Shown here piece after piece: positions 16,966 to 24,722 of a stretch of DNA of 38,200 nt (position 1 is its first letter; every line of letters begins with the position of its first letter). The stretch is from Pseudophaeobacter leonis (GTDB lineage: Bacteria > Pseudomonadota > Alphaproteobacteria > Rhodobacterales > Rhodobacteraceae). The stretch spans positions 1 through 38,200 of the forward strand of contig NZ_MWVJ01000063.1 in the NCBI RefSeq assembly GCF_002087335.1. Reading direction: 5' to 3'. Position numbers and translations under genes: made by a program. Under the pieces are notes generated by a model. That model made no database searches and had not been told where the DNA came from. It saw only the letters and a program-made list of their open reading frames with translations.

Positions 16966-18024
16966 ATGGCTTTGGCTGAACACAAAAACGGGGGGCGCCA
17001 CAGGGCGCCTCTTGAGCGTTGGATCCGGGCGGTGTTTATGCCGCTGGGCTCGATCATCGTTACAATGCTAGGGCTGATGTTCGTCACCTTCGTCATTGGC
17101 CGCATTATGCCAATTGTCCCGGTGCTGGCGATTGTCGGCGAGCAGGCCTCAAAATCCACCTATGACGCCGCCTACGAGCAGCTGGGACTGGACCGTCCTA
17201 TTGTTGTGCAGTTTGGCCTCTATGTCTGGGACGTTATTCACGGCGATTTTGGCAAATCTCTTTTGACCGCCCGGCCGGTGGCTGAGGACATCAAACGGGT
17301 GTTCCCGGCGACGCTGGAGCTGGCCACCATCGGTGTCTTTGCCGGCATTGTCCTTGGCGTGCCATTGGGTGTTGTGGCGGCGGTAAAGCGCGGCTCCTGG
17401 ATCGATCAGATCGCCCGGGTCATCGCATTGGTCGGCTATTCCATGCCCATCTTCTGGCTGGGTCTGATGGGACTTCTGGTGTTTTATGGCATCCAGGGAT
17501 GGGTCGGCGGGCCGGGCCGGGTTGGCATTTTCTATGTCGATATCGTGCCTTCTGTCACCGGCATGATCCTCGTGGACAGTATCCTTGACCGCAACTGGGA
17601 TGTCTTCAAAGACGCCCTGAGCCATATCGTGCTGCCGGCCTCGCTCTTGGGCTATTATTCACTGGCCTATATCAGCCGCATGACGCGCTCGTTCATGCTG
17701 GAACAGCTCAGCGCGGAATATATCACAACTGCAAGGGTTAAGGGCCTGTCCGAGAGCGCGGTGATCTGGCGGCATGCGTTCAAGAACATCCGCGTGCAGC
17801 TGATCACGGTGATCGCGCTGAGCTATGCGACCCTGCTGGAAGGGTCTGTGCTGACCGAGATCATCTTTAGCTGGCCAGGGATCGGCAGCTATATCACAAC
17901 CGCTCTTTTGTCAGCTGACATGAGCGCGGTCATGGGCGGCACCGTGGTGGTTGGACTGGTCTTTATCCTGCTGAATATCTTCTCTGACCTGCTCTACAAG
18001 GTCTTTGATCCGAGGGCGAAATAG
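16966..18024 (+). CDS. Peptide ABC transporter permease (DppB-type)
   Basis: A 352-residue inner-membrane permease with about six membrane segments. The first is at residues about 23-45 (PLGSIIVTMLGLMFVTFVIGRIMP). The EAA loop that contacts the ATPase is seen as YITTARVKGLSESAVIWRHAFKN. The DppB-type N-terminal long periplasmic loop (QLGLDRPIVVQFGLYVWDVIHGDFGKS) is present. Its ATG directly abuts the stop codon of the binding protein gene, and its own stop abuts the next start, so translation is coupled. Confidence 0.93.
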   Translation: MALAEHKNGGRHRAPLERWIRAVFMPLGSIIVTMLGLMFVTFVIGRIMPIVPVLAIVGEQASKSTYDAAYEQLGLDRPIVVQFGLYVWDVIHGDFGKSLLTARPVAEDIKRVFPATLELATIGVFAGIVLGVPLGVVAAVKRGSWIDQIARVIALVGYSMPIFWLGLMGLLVFYGIQGWVGGPGRVGIFYVDIVPSVTGMILVDSILDRNWDVFKDALSHIVLPASLLGYYSLAYISRMTRSFMLEQLSAEYITTARVKGLSESAVIWRHAFKNIRVQLITVIALSYATLLEGSVLTEIIFSWPGIGSYITTALLSADMSAVMGGTVVVGLVFILLNIFSDLLYKVFDPRAK

Positions 18025-18939
18025 ATGGCTGAGGCGCAAAACTGGCGTGCGTGGTTGCTGACCGACACGCCCACATCCCGCAGACATGCAAAGCTCTCGG
18101 CGCTGTATCAGGGCTGGCTGTCGTTCAAGGGCAATACCATGGCGATGGTGGGCCTTTGGATTCTGATACTATTGGGGCTGATCGCGCTGGCAGCGCCTTT
18201 GCTGGCGCCACATGACCCCTTTGCGCAGGAGCTTGGCAACCGGCTGCAGCCGCTGGGATCACAGGGTCATATCCTCGGCACCGATAGTCTGGGTCGCGAC
18301 ATCCTGAGCCGGCTGATCTATGGCTCGCGCATTACGCTCTACATTGTGGGTCTGGTGGCCCTGATCGCGCCCATCACCGGGCTGCTGGTGGGGACCGTGG
18401 CAGGCTATGCCGGGGGCTGGACCGCCCAGATCCTGATGCGGATCACCGATATCTTTCTGGCCTTTCCCCGCCTTGTACTGGCGCTGGCCTTTGTCGCCGC
18501 CTTGGGCGCAGGGATCGAAAATGCAGTGCTGGCGATCTCGCTGACCGCCTGGCCCCCCTATGCCCGGATCGCCCGGGCCGAGACGCTGACCATCCGGTCC
18601 TCGGATTACATCAGCGCCATTCAGCTGCAGGGGGCCGGCGCGCTGCGCATTATCGCCAAACACATCTGGCCGCTGTGCATCTCCTCGCTGATCGTGCGGG
18701 TCACTTTGGATATGGCGGGGATTTTTCTTACTGCCGCGGGGCTTGGTTTTTTTGGCCTTGGTGCGCAGCCGCCCAGCCCCGAATGGGGCGCGATGATTTC
18801 CGAGGGGCGGCGCTTTATTCTGGATCATTGGTGGGTCGCCACCGTGCCCGGCATGGCCATTTTCACCGTCTCACTGGCCTTCAACCTGCTCGGCGACGGG
18901 CTGCGTGATGTTCTCGACCCGAAGGATAGCGAAAAATGA
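18025..18939 (+). CDS. Peptide ABC transporter permease (DppC-type)
   Basis: A 304-residue permease partner of the DppB-type protein. The N-terminus has the DppC-type cytoplasmic segment followed by a first membrane helix (MAMVGLWILILLGLIALAAPLLAPHDPF). The HxLGTDxLGRDxxSRLIYGSR motif of the family follows, as does the EAA loop (YISAIQLQGAGALRIIAKHIWP). It starts right at the dppB-type stop and its own stop overlaps the next start by 4 nt (ATGA). Confidence 0.93.
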   Translation: MAEAQNWRAWLLTDTPTSRRHAKLSALYQGWLSFKGNTMAMVGLWILILLGLIALAAPLLAPHDPFAQELGNRLQPLGSQGHILGTDSLGRDILSRLIYGSRITLYIVGLVALIAPITGLLVGTVAGYAGGWTAQILMRITDIFLAFPRLVLALAFVAALGAGIENAVLAISLTAWPPYARIARAETLTIRSSDYISAIQLQGAGALRIIAKHIWPLCISSLIVRVTLDMAGIFLTAAGLGFFGLGAQPPSPEWGAMISEGRRFILDHWWVATVPGMAIFTVSLAFNLLGDGLRDVLDPKDSEK

Positions 18940-19790
18940 CGCTGCTGGATGTAGAAAACCTTTGGGTGCGGTTCCCCTCCCGTCAGGGCGTGTTTGACGC
19001 GGTGCGCGGCGTCTCATTCTCGCTGGGTAAGGAACGCCTTGCCATTGTCGGCGAAAGCGGCTCTGGCAAGTCGATGACCGGTCGCGCTATCCTGCGCCTG
19101 ATCCGCCCGCCCGGCATTGTCAGCGCGGACCGGATCTCGCTGCAGGGCGAGGATCTGATGGCCAAATCCGAACGCGAGATGCGGGCGGTGCGTGGTCAGC
19201 GCATCTCCATGATCATGCAGGATCCAAAGTTCTCGCTGAACCCGGTGATGACCGTCGGTGCGCAGATCATCGAAGCCTACCGCCTGCACAGCAAAGCCAG
19301 CAAATCCGAGGCCTATGCCAAAACGCTGAGCATGCTTGAGGCTGTCTCGATCAGGGACCCCGGACGCGTGATGCGCGCCTACCCGCACGAGATGTCGGGT
19401 GGCATGGGGCAACGCATCATGATCGCCATGATGCTGATCCCCAATCCCGACATCCTGATTGCGGATGAGCCCACCTCGGCGCTGGAGGTCTCGGTGCAGC
19501 GACAGGTGCTGTCGATCATCGACAAACTGGTCACGGACCGGGGTATGGGGCTGATCTTTATCAGCCATGATCTAAATCTGGTGGCGGATTTCTGCGACCG
19601 GGTGCTGATCATGTATGCGGGGCGCATCGTTGAGGTCTGCGATGCCAAAAACCTGCATGACGCCAAACATCCCTATACCCGTGGCTTGCTGAATTCCCTG
19701 CCGCGCCTGCAAGAGCCGCGCAAGAAACTGGACGTTCTGAACCGTGACCCTGCCTGGTCCGAAGCCCCCAGCGTGAGTGGTCGCCTATGA
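18936..19790 (+). CDS. Peptide ABC transporter ATP-binding protein (DppD-type)
   Basis: This 284-residue ABC ATPase has Walker A GESGSGKS (residues 39-46), the Q-loop in MIMQDP, the signature MSGGMGQR, Walker B ILIADEP and the switch His in FISHDL. Two small deviations are visible. The signature begins with M and carries G where R is usual, and the D-loop reads SALE instead of SALD. The C-terminal oligopeptide-transporter extension (HPYTRGLLNSLPRL) is present. It overlaps the following gene by 4 nt. It energises peptide uptake together with the DppF-type partner. Confidence 0.92.
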   Translation: MTLLDVENLWVRFPSRQGVFDAVRGVSFSLGKERLAIVGESGSGKSMTGRAILRLIRPPGIVSADRISLQGEDLMAKSEREMRAVRGQRISMIMQDPKFSLNPVMTVGAQIIEAYRLHSKASKSEAYAKTLSMLEAVSIRDPGRVMRAYPHEMSGGMGQRIMIAMMLIPNPDILIADEPTSALEVSVQRQVLSIIDKLVTDRGMGLIFISHDLNLVADFCDRVLIMYAGRIVEVCDAKNLHDAKHPYTRGLLNSLPRLQEPRKKLDVLNRDPAWSEAPSVSGRL

Positions 19791-20528
19791 GCATGCTATC
19801 AGTTGAGAACCTAAACGTGTGGTTTGGCGGCGGGCGCGACCGGGTCGATGCGGTGCGTCAGGCAACCTTTAGTGTTGAGCGCGGTGCCAGTTTTGGCCTG
19901 GTCGGCGAAAGTGGCTCGGGCAAATCCACCATTTTACGCGCTATTATGGGTCTGGCGCCAACCTGGTCCGGAATGATTACGGTGGATGGAGAGGTCATAA
20001 CCAAAAAACGGCAAAAGACCTTCTACAAGACCGTTCAGATGGTGTTTCAGGATCCCTATGCCTCGCTGCATCCCCGTCACTCTGTCGATCAGGTGCTGGG
20101 CGAAACCCTGCATCTGCATGGATTTCGCGACATCGACGCGCGGGTGGTAAAACTGCTGGATGATGTGGGTCTTGGCGGCCAAATTCCGGTTTCGCTATCC
20201 GCATCAATTGTCTGGCGGCCAACGGCAACGGGTTGCAATCGCGCGCGCCCTGGCACCCGAACCCAGCATTTTGCTGCTGGATGAGCCAACTTCGGCTTTG
20301 GATGTCTCGGTGCAGGCCGAAATTCTGAACCTGCTGACCGATCTGCGCGACAAACAGGGGCTGACCTCCCTGATGGTGTCGCATGACCTCTCGGTTGTGG
20401 GCCATATGTGCGAGCATCTTGCCGTCATGAAAAGTGGTGAAACCGTCGAGATTATGGATGTTGAGACCCTGCGCACCGGACAGGCCCGCCACGCCTATTC
20501 GCAAGACCTGCTGGCCGCCTCAGTGTGA
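19787..20528 (+). pseudogene. Peptide ABC transporter ATP-binding protein (DppF-type), frameshifted
   Basis: The first frame has Walker A GESGSGKS (residues 40-47), the Q-loop (MVFQDPYASLHPR) and continues to VGLGG near 20,175. There an extra G (ggcggcc for ggcgcc, about 20,174-20,178) shifts the frame. The other frame carries on with [17 protein letters not shown] (signature), [16 protein letters not shown] (Walker B and D-loop), VSHDL and the C-terminus to the TGA at 20526-20528. Corrected, the protein is 246 residues, short but complete in motifs. As written it ends before the signature and would be inactive, leaving the importer with only one ATPase. A downstream AAAGCA/TGCTTT hairpin (20531-20547) may end the operon. 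Confidence 0.85.
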
Positions 20529-20620
20529 GCAAAGCACTGCCTGCTTTGGTCTCAGCTTGTCACAAATCCAACGCATAGTATACAATGGCATACAGATCGA
20601 CCTATCTGAGGCCTGAAAAG

Positions 20621-20986
20621 ATGATCCTGGATCTGCATCACATCCAAATTGCGATCCCAAAAGACCAAGAGGATACAGCGCGGGCCTTTTATGGCGGCAT
20701 TCTGGGGTTTTTGGAGGTTGAAAAGCCACCTGCCCTGCGCGGGCGCGGTGGGCTATGGCTCAAAGCCCCGCATGTTCAGCTGCATCTTGGCGTAGAAGAT
20801 CCCTTTAGGGCGGCACAAAAGGCCCATCCCGGCTTTAGGGTGGTGTCGCTGCAGGCTGCGATGTCGCATCTTGAGGCCAGTGGTATTGCCTATCAATTCG
20901 ACATTGATCTCCCCGACCTGCGGCGGATCTACATTAAAGACCCCTTTGGCAACCGGATCGAGCTGTTGGAAGTCATCTCCAGTTAA
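20621..20986 (+). CDS. VOC (glyoxalase/dioxygenase) superfamily protein
   Basis: The 121-residue product, starting MILDLHHIQIAIPK, has the paired beta-alpha-beta-beta-beta modules of the vicinal oxygen chelate fold. Likely metal ligands are an early His (HHIQIAIP), a middle His (VQLHLGVED) and a C-terminal Glu (NRIELLEV). This internal ATG is preferred to the upstream one at 20585 because it starts exactly at the first strand of the domain. Function within the superfamily (glyoxalase, resistance protein, isomerase) is not decidable. It sits 92 nt after the dpp operon and may be separately transcribed. Confidence 0.8.
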   Translation: MILDLHHIQIAIPKDQEDTARAFYGGILGFLEVEKPPALRGRGGLWLKAPHVQLHLGVEDPFRAAQKAHPGFRVVSLQAAMSHLEASGIAYQFDIDLPDLRRIYIKDPFGNRIELLEVISS

Positions 20987-20992
20987 GGCCCA

Positions 20993-21015
20993 AGCCAGCC
21001 GCTGCCGGGCTGGCT
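20993..21015 (+). terminator. Hairpin after the VOC gene
   Basis: AGCCAGCC (20993-21000) pairs perfectly with GGCTGGCT (21008-21015) across a 7-nt loop, starting 7 nt after the VOC stop. A T-run is lacking, so termination strength is doubtful. The remaining bases up to 21,308 contain no gene, only the promoter described separately. Confidence 0.45.
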
Positions 21016-21190
21016 GATCGCCGGGCTGGCACAGGAATTTTTCCCATGGTCTGGACAAGACGGGTTGAAACACCCCGCCACCACCCAGAGCCGCTTTGCT
21101 CGTTCAAACTGTTGCAGACGCAGGATCAGACGCAAGACCAGAGGCAGGCTATGCCACATCGTGAAAACCCATTTGGGCGGCTGCTAAATG

Positions 21191-21218
21191 AGATCCCTCT
21201 GATGCCTGTCTGCGTATA
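21191..21218 (+). promoter_or_regulatory. ECF11 (RpoE/ChrR)-like promoter before the photolyase-like gene
   Basis: AGATCC (21191-21196), a 16-nt spacer, then CGTATA (21213-21218). From established knowledge, RpoE of the ChrR type in Rhodobacter recognises TGATCC and a CGTA/TA-type -10 at this spacing. There is one mismatch in the -35. The same arrangement with a perfect TGATCC occurs before the convergent cluster at 24,461-24,486. Confidence 0.5.
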
Positions 21219-21308
21219 TTGAACAGATACGCTGGGGTTTGAGGAGCTAAGAAACCAACCGCCTCTGGGAAATCTGCGCAATTTTTCTGACCGGTGCAGG
21301 AGTTCACC

Positions 21309-22565
21309 ATGAGCCAGCAAGACCTGTTCACAGAGCTGAAACAGCAAAGAGATCCGGTCTCGTTTACAGCTACGCGCACCATGGGCCTGTCTCGTCTGGC
21401 TCAGTTTTCCGGGCAGGCAGGCTCACATTGTACAGGCCTTCGGAACTATGATTTGGGCGCGGATCTGCGCCACAACGTCTCGGCGTTGTCCCCCTGGATC
21501 CGGCACCGTCTGATCAGCGAAGAAGAGGTGCTGCGCGCCACACTCGCGCGCCATACCCCTCTAGAGGCGGCAAAATTCATTCAAGAAGTGTTCTGGCGCG
21601 GCTATTTCAAAGGCTGGCTGGAGCACCACCCCAGTGTCTGGCACAGCTATCGCGCCGATCTGCAAAGACTGCTCTTTGAGGTCGAAGACAACCGCAGTCT
21701 CGCCGCAGCCTACGGCGATGCCGTGAGCGGTAGCACCGGCATCGCCTGCTTCGACGTCTGGCTGCATGAGCTGGTCGCCACCGGCTACCTGCACAACCAC
21801 GCGCGGATGTGGTTCGCCTCCATCTGGATCTTTACCCTGCGCCTGCCCTGGCAGCTGGGCGCGGATTTTTTCCTGCAACATCTGTTGGATGGAGATCCTG
21901 CCGCAAATACCCTCAGCTGGCGCTGGGTGGCGGGGCTGCACACATTGGGCAAACACTATCTGGCGCGGGCCTCCAATATCCAGAAATACACCCAAGGCCG
22001 GTTCAATCCGGTCAACCAACCCGGGACCTTTGCCCCGCCCCTGCGTGAGCCGCAGTTGCACCCCTGTCTGCCGCTGCCGGAAACATCCCATCTGCCAGAG
22101 GGTGACTTTGTGCTGTTGATCACCGACGAGGATTGCAGTGTTGAAACCTGGCTGCCACGCGCGGCGCGCGCCACTGCTGGCCTGACCTCCCCCCGCCCCC
22201 GCTCGCCAATGGGCATGAGCCCCGAGGTTGAGGGGTTTGCCCGCAGCGCGGTGCAGGATGCCCTGACCCGGGCGCTGTCAAACACCGATCAGGTCGTTGA
22301 GGTCTCCAACGCAGCGCGTGACATTGTCTCGGTGGCGCAACAGGCGGGAACACGGGTGGTTGTGACCCCCTATGCTGCCGCAGGGCCGGTTGCTGACTGG
22401 CTGCACGGGCTGCGCGCGCCGCTTCAGGCTGCCGGAATAGAGCTGCGCCAGATCCGCCGCACCTATGATGACCTTGTCTGGCCGCCTGCAAAGGCGGGGT
22501 TTGGCGGCGTCAGAAACCAGATCCCTGCCCTGTTGCGGGCACTGAATTTGACTGAGGGACGTTAG
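21309..22565 (+). CDS. Photolyase/cryptochrome-type FAD-binding protein with unusual domain order
   Basis: ATG 21309 follows an AGGAG site and gives 418 residues. Residues about 30-265 are the FAD-binding helical domain of class I photolyases. Matching segments are NYDLG, VSALSPWIRHRLI, EVFWRGYFKGWLE, GYLHNHARMWFASIW, DFFLQHLLDGDPAANTLSWRW and YTQGRFNP. The usual N-terminal alpha/beta antenna domain is absent in front. Instead, about 150 residues follow (from GDFVLLITDEDCS) and look like an alpha/beta domain placed at the C-terminus. It may repair pyrimidine dimers or act as a blue-light sensor. It faces the tspO/SDR cluster and shares a promoter type with it. Confidence 0.85.
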   Translation: MSQQDLFTELKQQRDPVSFTATRTMGLSRLAQFSGQAGSHCTGLRNYDLGADLRHNVSALSPWIRHRLISEEEVLRATLARHTPLEAAKFIQEVFWRGYFKGWLEHHPSVWHSYRADLQRLLFEVEDNRSLAAAYGDAVSGSTGIACFDVWLHELVATGYLHNHARMWFASIWIFTLRLPWQLGADFFLQHLLDGDPAANTLSWRWVAGLHTLGKHYLARASNIQKYTQGRFNPVNQPGTFAPPLREPQLHPCLPLPETSHLPEGDFVLLITDEDCSVETWLPRAARATAGLTSPRPRSPMGMSPEVEGFARSAVQDALTRALSNTDQVVEVSNAARDIVSVAQQAGTRVVVTPYAAAGPVADWLHGLRAPLQAAGIELRQIRRTYDDLVWPPAKAGFGGVRNQIPALLRALNLTEGR

Positions 22566-22569
22566 ATTT

Positions 22570-22906
22570 GACCGGTGGGTGCTAAAGGGCGGCAAGCGCC
22601 TGCCTGCGACACAATCGACCGGAACCGCCGTACCATCGCAGCAGTCGGCGATCTTGTCCTTCAAACGGTGCTCTCCGGGATCCGTGAAAATGACGCCTTT
22701 GGCGCCAGGGCGTTTCACTGCCAGCCAAGCCTTTCGAGATTCTGAGCGAAATAGCGCATGGCAAAAAAAGATGAAGGCGACTTTCTTTTGTGGTGCGGCA
22801 CATAGCTGGCCTCCCTATGAACCTCCGCCATGAGAAAAACGTCGCGGTTCCGGTCTGCCGTCTTAAGGGCGCGAATGTCTGGTGACAGCTGGTCGCCCAG
22901 CATCAA
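22570..22906 (-). pseudogene. Photolyase-related protein (FeS-BCP/PhrB-type) 5' fossil
   Basis: From ATG 22906, about 63 residues read MMLGDQLSPDIRALKTADRNRDVFLMAEVHREASYVPHHKRK and onward to RYFAQNLERLGWQ. This is the N-terminus of deoxyribodipyrimidine photolyase-related proteins (iron-sulfur cryptochrome/photolyases). A stop follows at 22715. In another frame a later segment survives (KGVIFTDPGEHRL), matching the family's TEPGE-r segment, so an internal deletion of about 30 codons occurred. The rest of the roughly 500-residue gene is gone. It was the last gene of the tspO-SDR operon. Confidence 0.75.
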
Positions 22907-22963
22907 AACAACGTGGAGAGCCGCGCACGGGCGGGGGCACTGGCAATGGCAATGACACTGGGT

Positions 22964-23626
22964 TCACCAGGGGACCTCCTGGCCTGCCCAGTCATAAAAG
23001 CCTCCGGTCTCACCTGGTGTCAGGCCATCCAGGACCGCCAGCAGATTGCCTGCGGCCTGCAGCGCGGGCACTTTTTGGTGCTGCGGATAGTCCTGCGTAA
23101 AAGCGCTGTCCACGGTGCCGGGATGCAGCGCTGCGCAAATCAGCTGCCGGTGCGAGCGCTGCAATTCAACAGACGCCGTTCTGATCACCTGATTGAGAGC
23201 CGCCTTTGAGGCCCGGTAGGAATACCACCCGCCAAGGGCGTTGTCCCCAATTGATCCAACCCGCGCCGAGAGGGCGGCAAAAACGGCGCGCCGGTCCTTT
23301 GGCAACAGGCGCCGGACGTGTTTCAGAACCAGGGCAGGTCCAATTGCGTTCACCGCAAACAGATGTGCCATCTCTGCAGCGCTCACTGTTTTCAGCGCTT
23401 TTTCCGGGCCAGCGCGGCCTGCCAGAATGCCCGTCGCCACAACAACCAGATCAAAGGATTTGTCCAATGCTGCCAGTCCATTGGCTACGGACTCTTCGCA
23501 GCTAATGTCAAACCCGTCCTCGGCGCGCGACAGGCAGGTGACATGATCTCCCCGGCTGTGCAGTGCTGCGGCCAGCGCATTGCCGAGACCGCCGGACGCG
23601 CCAATAACCAGCGCATTTCTCTGCAT
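22964..23626 (-). CDS. Short-chain dehydrogenase/reductase of the light-stress cluster
   Basis: A 220-residue SDR of the C-factor-like type. The NAD(P)-binding motif GASGGLG sits at residues about 8-14, the catalytic Ser is in AALSARVGS, and the Y-x3-K is YSYRASK. ATG 23626 behind GTGAGGG is preferred to the GTG at 23635. It begins 15 nt after the tspO stop and ends 58 nt before the photolyase-related fossil. SDR genes next to photolyase genes recur in Rhodobacteraceae singlet-oxygen regulons (established knowledge). The substrate is unknown. Confidence 0.88.
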   Translation of the reverse strand: MQRNALVIGASGGLGNALAAALHSRGDHVTCLSRAEDGFDISCEESVANGLAALDKSFDLVVVATGILAGRAGPEKALKTVSAAEMAHLFAVNAIGPALVLKHVRRLLPKDRRAVFAALSARVGSIGDNALGGWYSYRASKAALNQVIRTASVELQRSHRQLICAALHPGTVDSAFTQDYPQHQKVPALQAAGNLLAVLDGLTPGETGGFYDWAGQEVPW

Positions 23627-23640
23627 GGCCCTCACCCTGT

Positions 23641-24093
23641 CTAGTTTAGAAAAACGATGGCTGCATTCAACGCCGTGGCAAAGGCAACCCAGGCCACATA
23701 GGGCAGGTTCAACAGGGCCAAAAGCCGCTCAGAGCGCCACAGCAGTCGCACCAGCAGCAGCAAGGTCAGCAAGAGGCAAAGAATGACAGCCAGGGCCAGC
23801 ATGGGCATCTGGGCCGCAAAGAAGGCCGGAGACCACAGGAAGTTGAGCCCCAATTGCAGGCCCCAAAGCCGCATCAGGACGCCGCGATGCCCGTCCGTCC
23901 ACAGCCGCCAGCCGCTATAGGCGATGGCCAGATACAACAGCGTCCAAACCGGCGCAAATATCCAGTTAGGCGGATTAAAGACCGGCTTTTGCAACGCCGC
24001 GTACCAGTCTCCGGGCGCCGTCAAAATGCCAATCATAATACCACCGCCCACAACCAGCAGCACAAAGAGCAAAAACGAGGTCAGTTTTTTCAT
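23641..24093 (-). CDS. tspO: TspO/MBR family tryptophan-rich sensory protein
   Basis: This 150-residue membrane protein has five predicted helices and family residues such as W-Y-A-L-K-P-F-P-P (here GDWYAALQKPVFNPPNWIFAPVWTLLY), GLQLGLNFLWSPAFF and PYVAWVAFATALN. TspO binds porphyrins and in Rhodobacter modulates photosynthesis and stress genes in response to oxygen and light. The ATG at 24093 is chosen; GTG 24102 is possible. It is followed within 15 nt by the SDR gene. Confidence 0.93.
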   Translation of the reverse strand: MKKLTSFLLFVLLVVGGGIMIGILTAPGDWYAALQKPVFNPPNWIFAPVWTLLYLAIAYSGWRLWTDGHRGVLMRLWGLQLGLNFLWSPAFFAAQMPMLALAVILCLLLTLLLLVRLLWRSERLLALLNLPYVAWVAFATALNAAIVFLN

Positions 24094-24102
24094 TTCAATC
24101 AC

Positions 24103-24436
24103 GCCTTATTGCTGGATCTGGGCTGGCTGGGTCTGGATGGCGGCACCTGCACCCCAGGGTGCCACAGGTGCGACCGCTCTGTCATGGCTTCGCCCAAAGG
24201 CGCGCTGATAGGCCCGGAACGCCCTGGAAAGTAGCGGCCACAGACCCAGAAAGCCCTGATAAAGCAACTCTAGCACAGCAACCCCGGCCGGTATTACTCA
24301 GCAGAATTGGCCGGTCACTCCACTGCGAAAGGGTCATTGTGCCACCATCAACAGAGACAAAAGGCATGTTCAGATTTGCCGCTCTCGCCTGCAAAGCGAT
24401 CACCATGAGCAACAGGGCCACTACAAAATTCATCAT
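24103..24436 (-). pseudogene. Glutathione-peroxidase-like secreted protein, frameshifted
   Basis: A good start exists: GGAGGTG then ATGATG at 24436, followed by a signal peptide (MNFVVALLLMVIALQARAA). The mature part begins FVSVDGGTMTLSQWSDRPILLSNTG. This resembles the start of glutathione peroxidases (f.s.DGg...l..w.gkp.LvvNtAs.Cg.t..Y.gL..L). Just after SNTG the match jumps to another frame (LLYQGFLGLWPLLSRAF) and then ends. The frame as written stops at 24182 with unrelated sequence. It lies downstream of an ECF11-like promoter and heads the tspO/SDR operon. The identification is moderate; only the first half of the gene remains. Confidence 0.45.
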
Positions 24437-24460
24437 CTCAGCACCTCCAATCGTAACGAA

Positions 24461-24486
24461 TACGGTGCAGCTGCGGCTTTGGATCA
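24461..24486 (-). promoter_or_regulatory. ECF11 (RpoE/ChrR)-like promoter before the tspO/SDR cluster
   Basis: On the minus strand: TGATCC (24486-24481), a 16-nt spacer, then CGTATT (24464-24459). The -10 is about 23 nt from the ATG at 24436. The -35 is a perfect match to the reported RpoE consensus and the spacing equals that of the site at 21191-21218. Confidence 0.55.
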
Positions 24487-24493
24487 TTCATTT

Positions 24494-24691
24494 TCAAAAC
24501 AGAGGTCAAAACAGAGGATAGACTTGCGGGCAGTGGGTCTGTGCGACTGTGCAACTGTGCAACTGTGAGTGAGCCAGAGAGCGCGTGAGGCTCCGCCGCA
24601 TGACATCTGGTGAGGGCGTGACGGCTTGGGGGAGGCACGGGAGCAGGCACAGGGGGAGGCATGGGAGAGGGCACGAGGGAGAGGCATGGGG
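24494..24691. repeat. Cluster of three different short tandem repeats
   Basis: Within 200 bp lie three arrays. A 12-bp repeat occurs twice (tcaaaacagagg, 24494-24517). An 8-bp repeat occurs three times (tgcgactg, tgcaactg, tgcaactg, 24542-24565). A purine-rich unit of 24-25 bp is present in two full and one partial copies (gggaggca..., 24630-24691). The region separates the peroxidase-like fossil and the DUF2478 gene and contains no supported gene. Confidence 0.75.
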
Positions 24692-24722
24692 CCACGCGGT
24701 CGCGCAGCCTCTGCCGCCGGTG

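Noticed and set aside
15391..17001. 536-residue open frame antisense to the peptide-binding protein gene
   Set aside because: The sense strand encodes a clear family-5 binding protein with signal peptide and ribosome-binding site. The antisense frame has no family features and results from GC-rich third positions.
24438..24695. 85-residue Pro-rich minus-strand ORF
   Set aside because: It is made of the purine-rich repeat array read in one frame; no start signal and overlaps the promoter of the tspO cluster.
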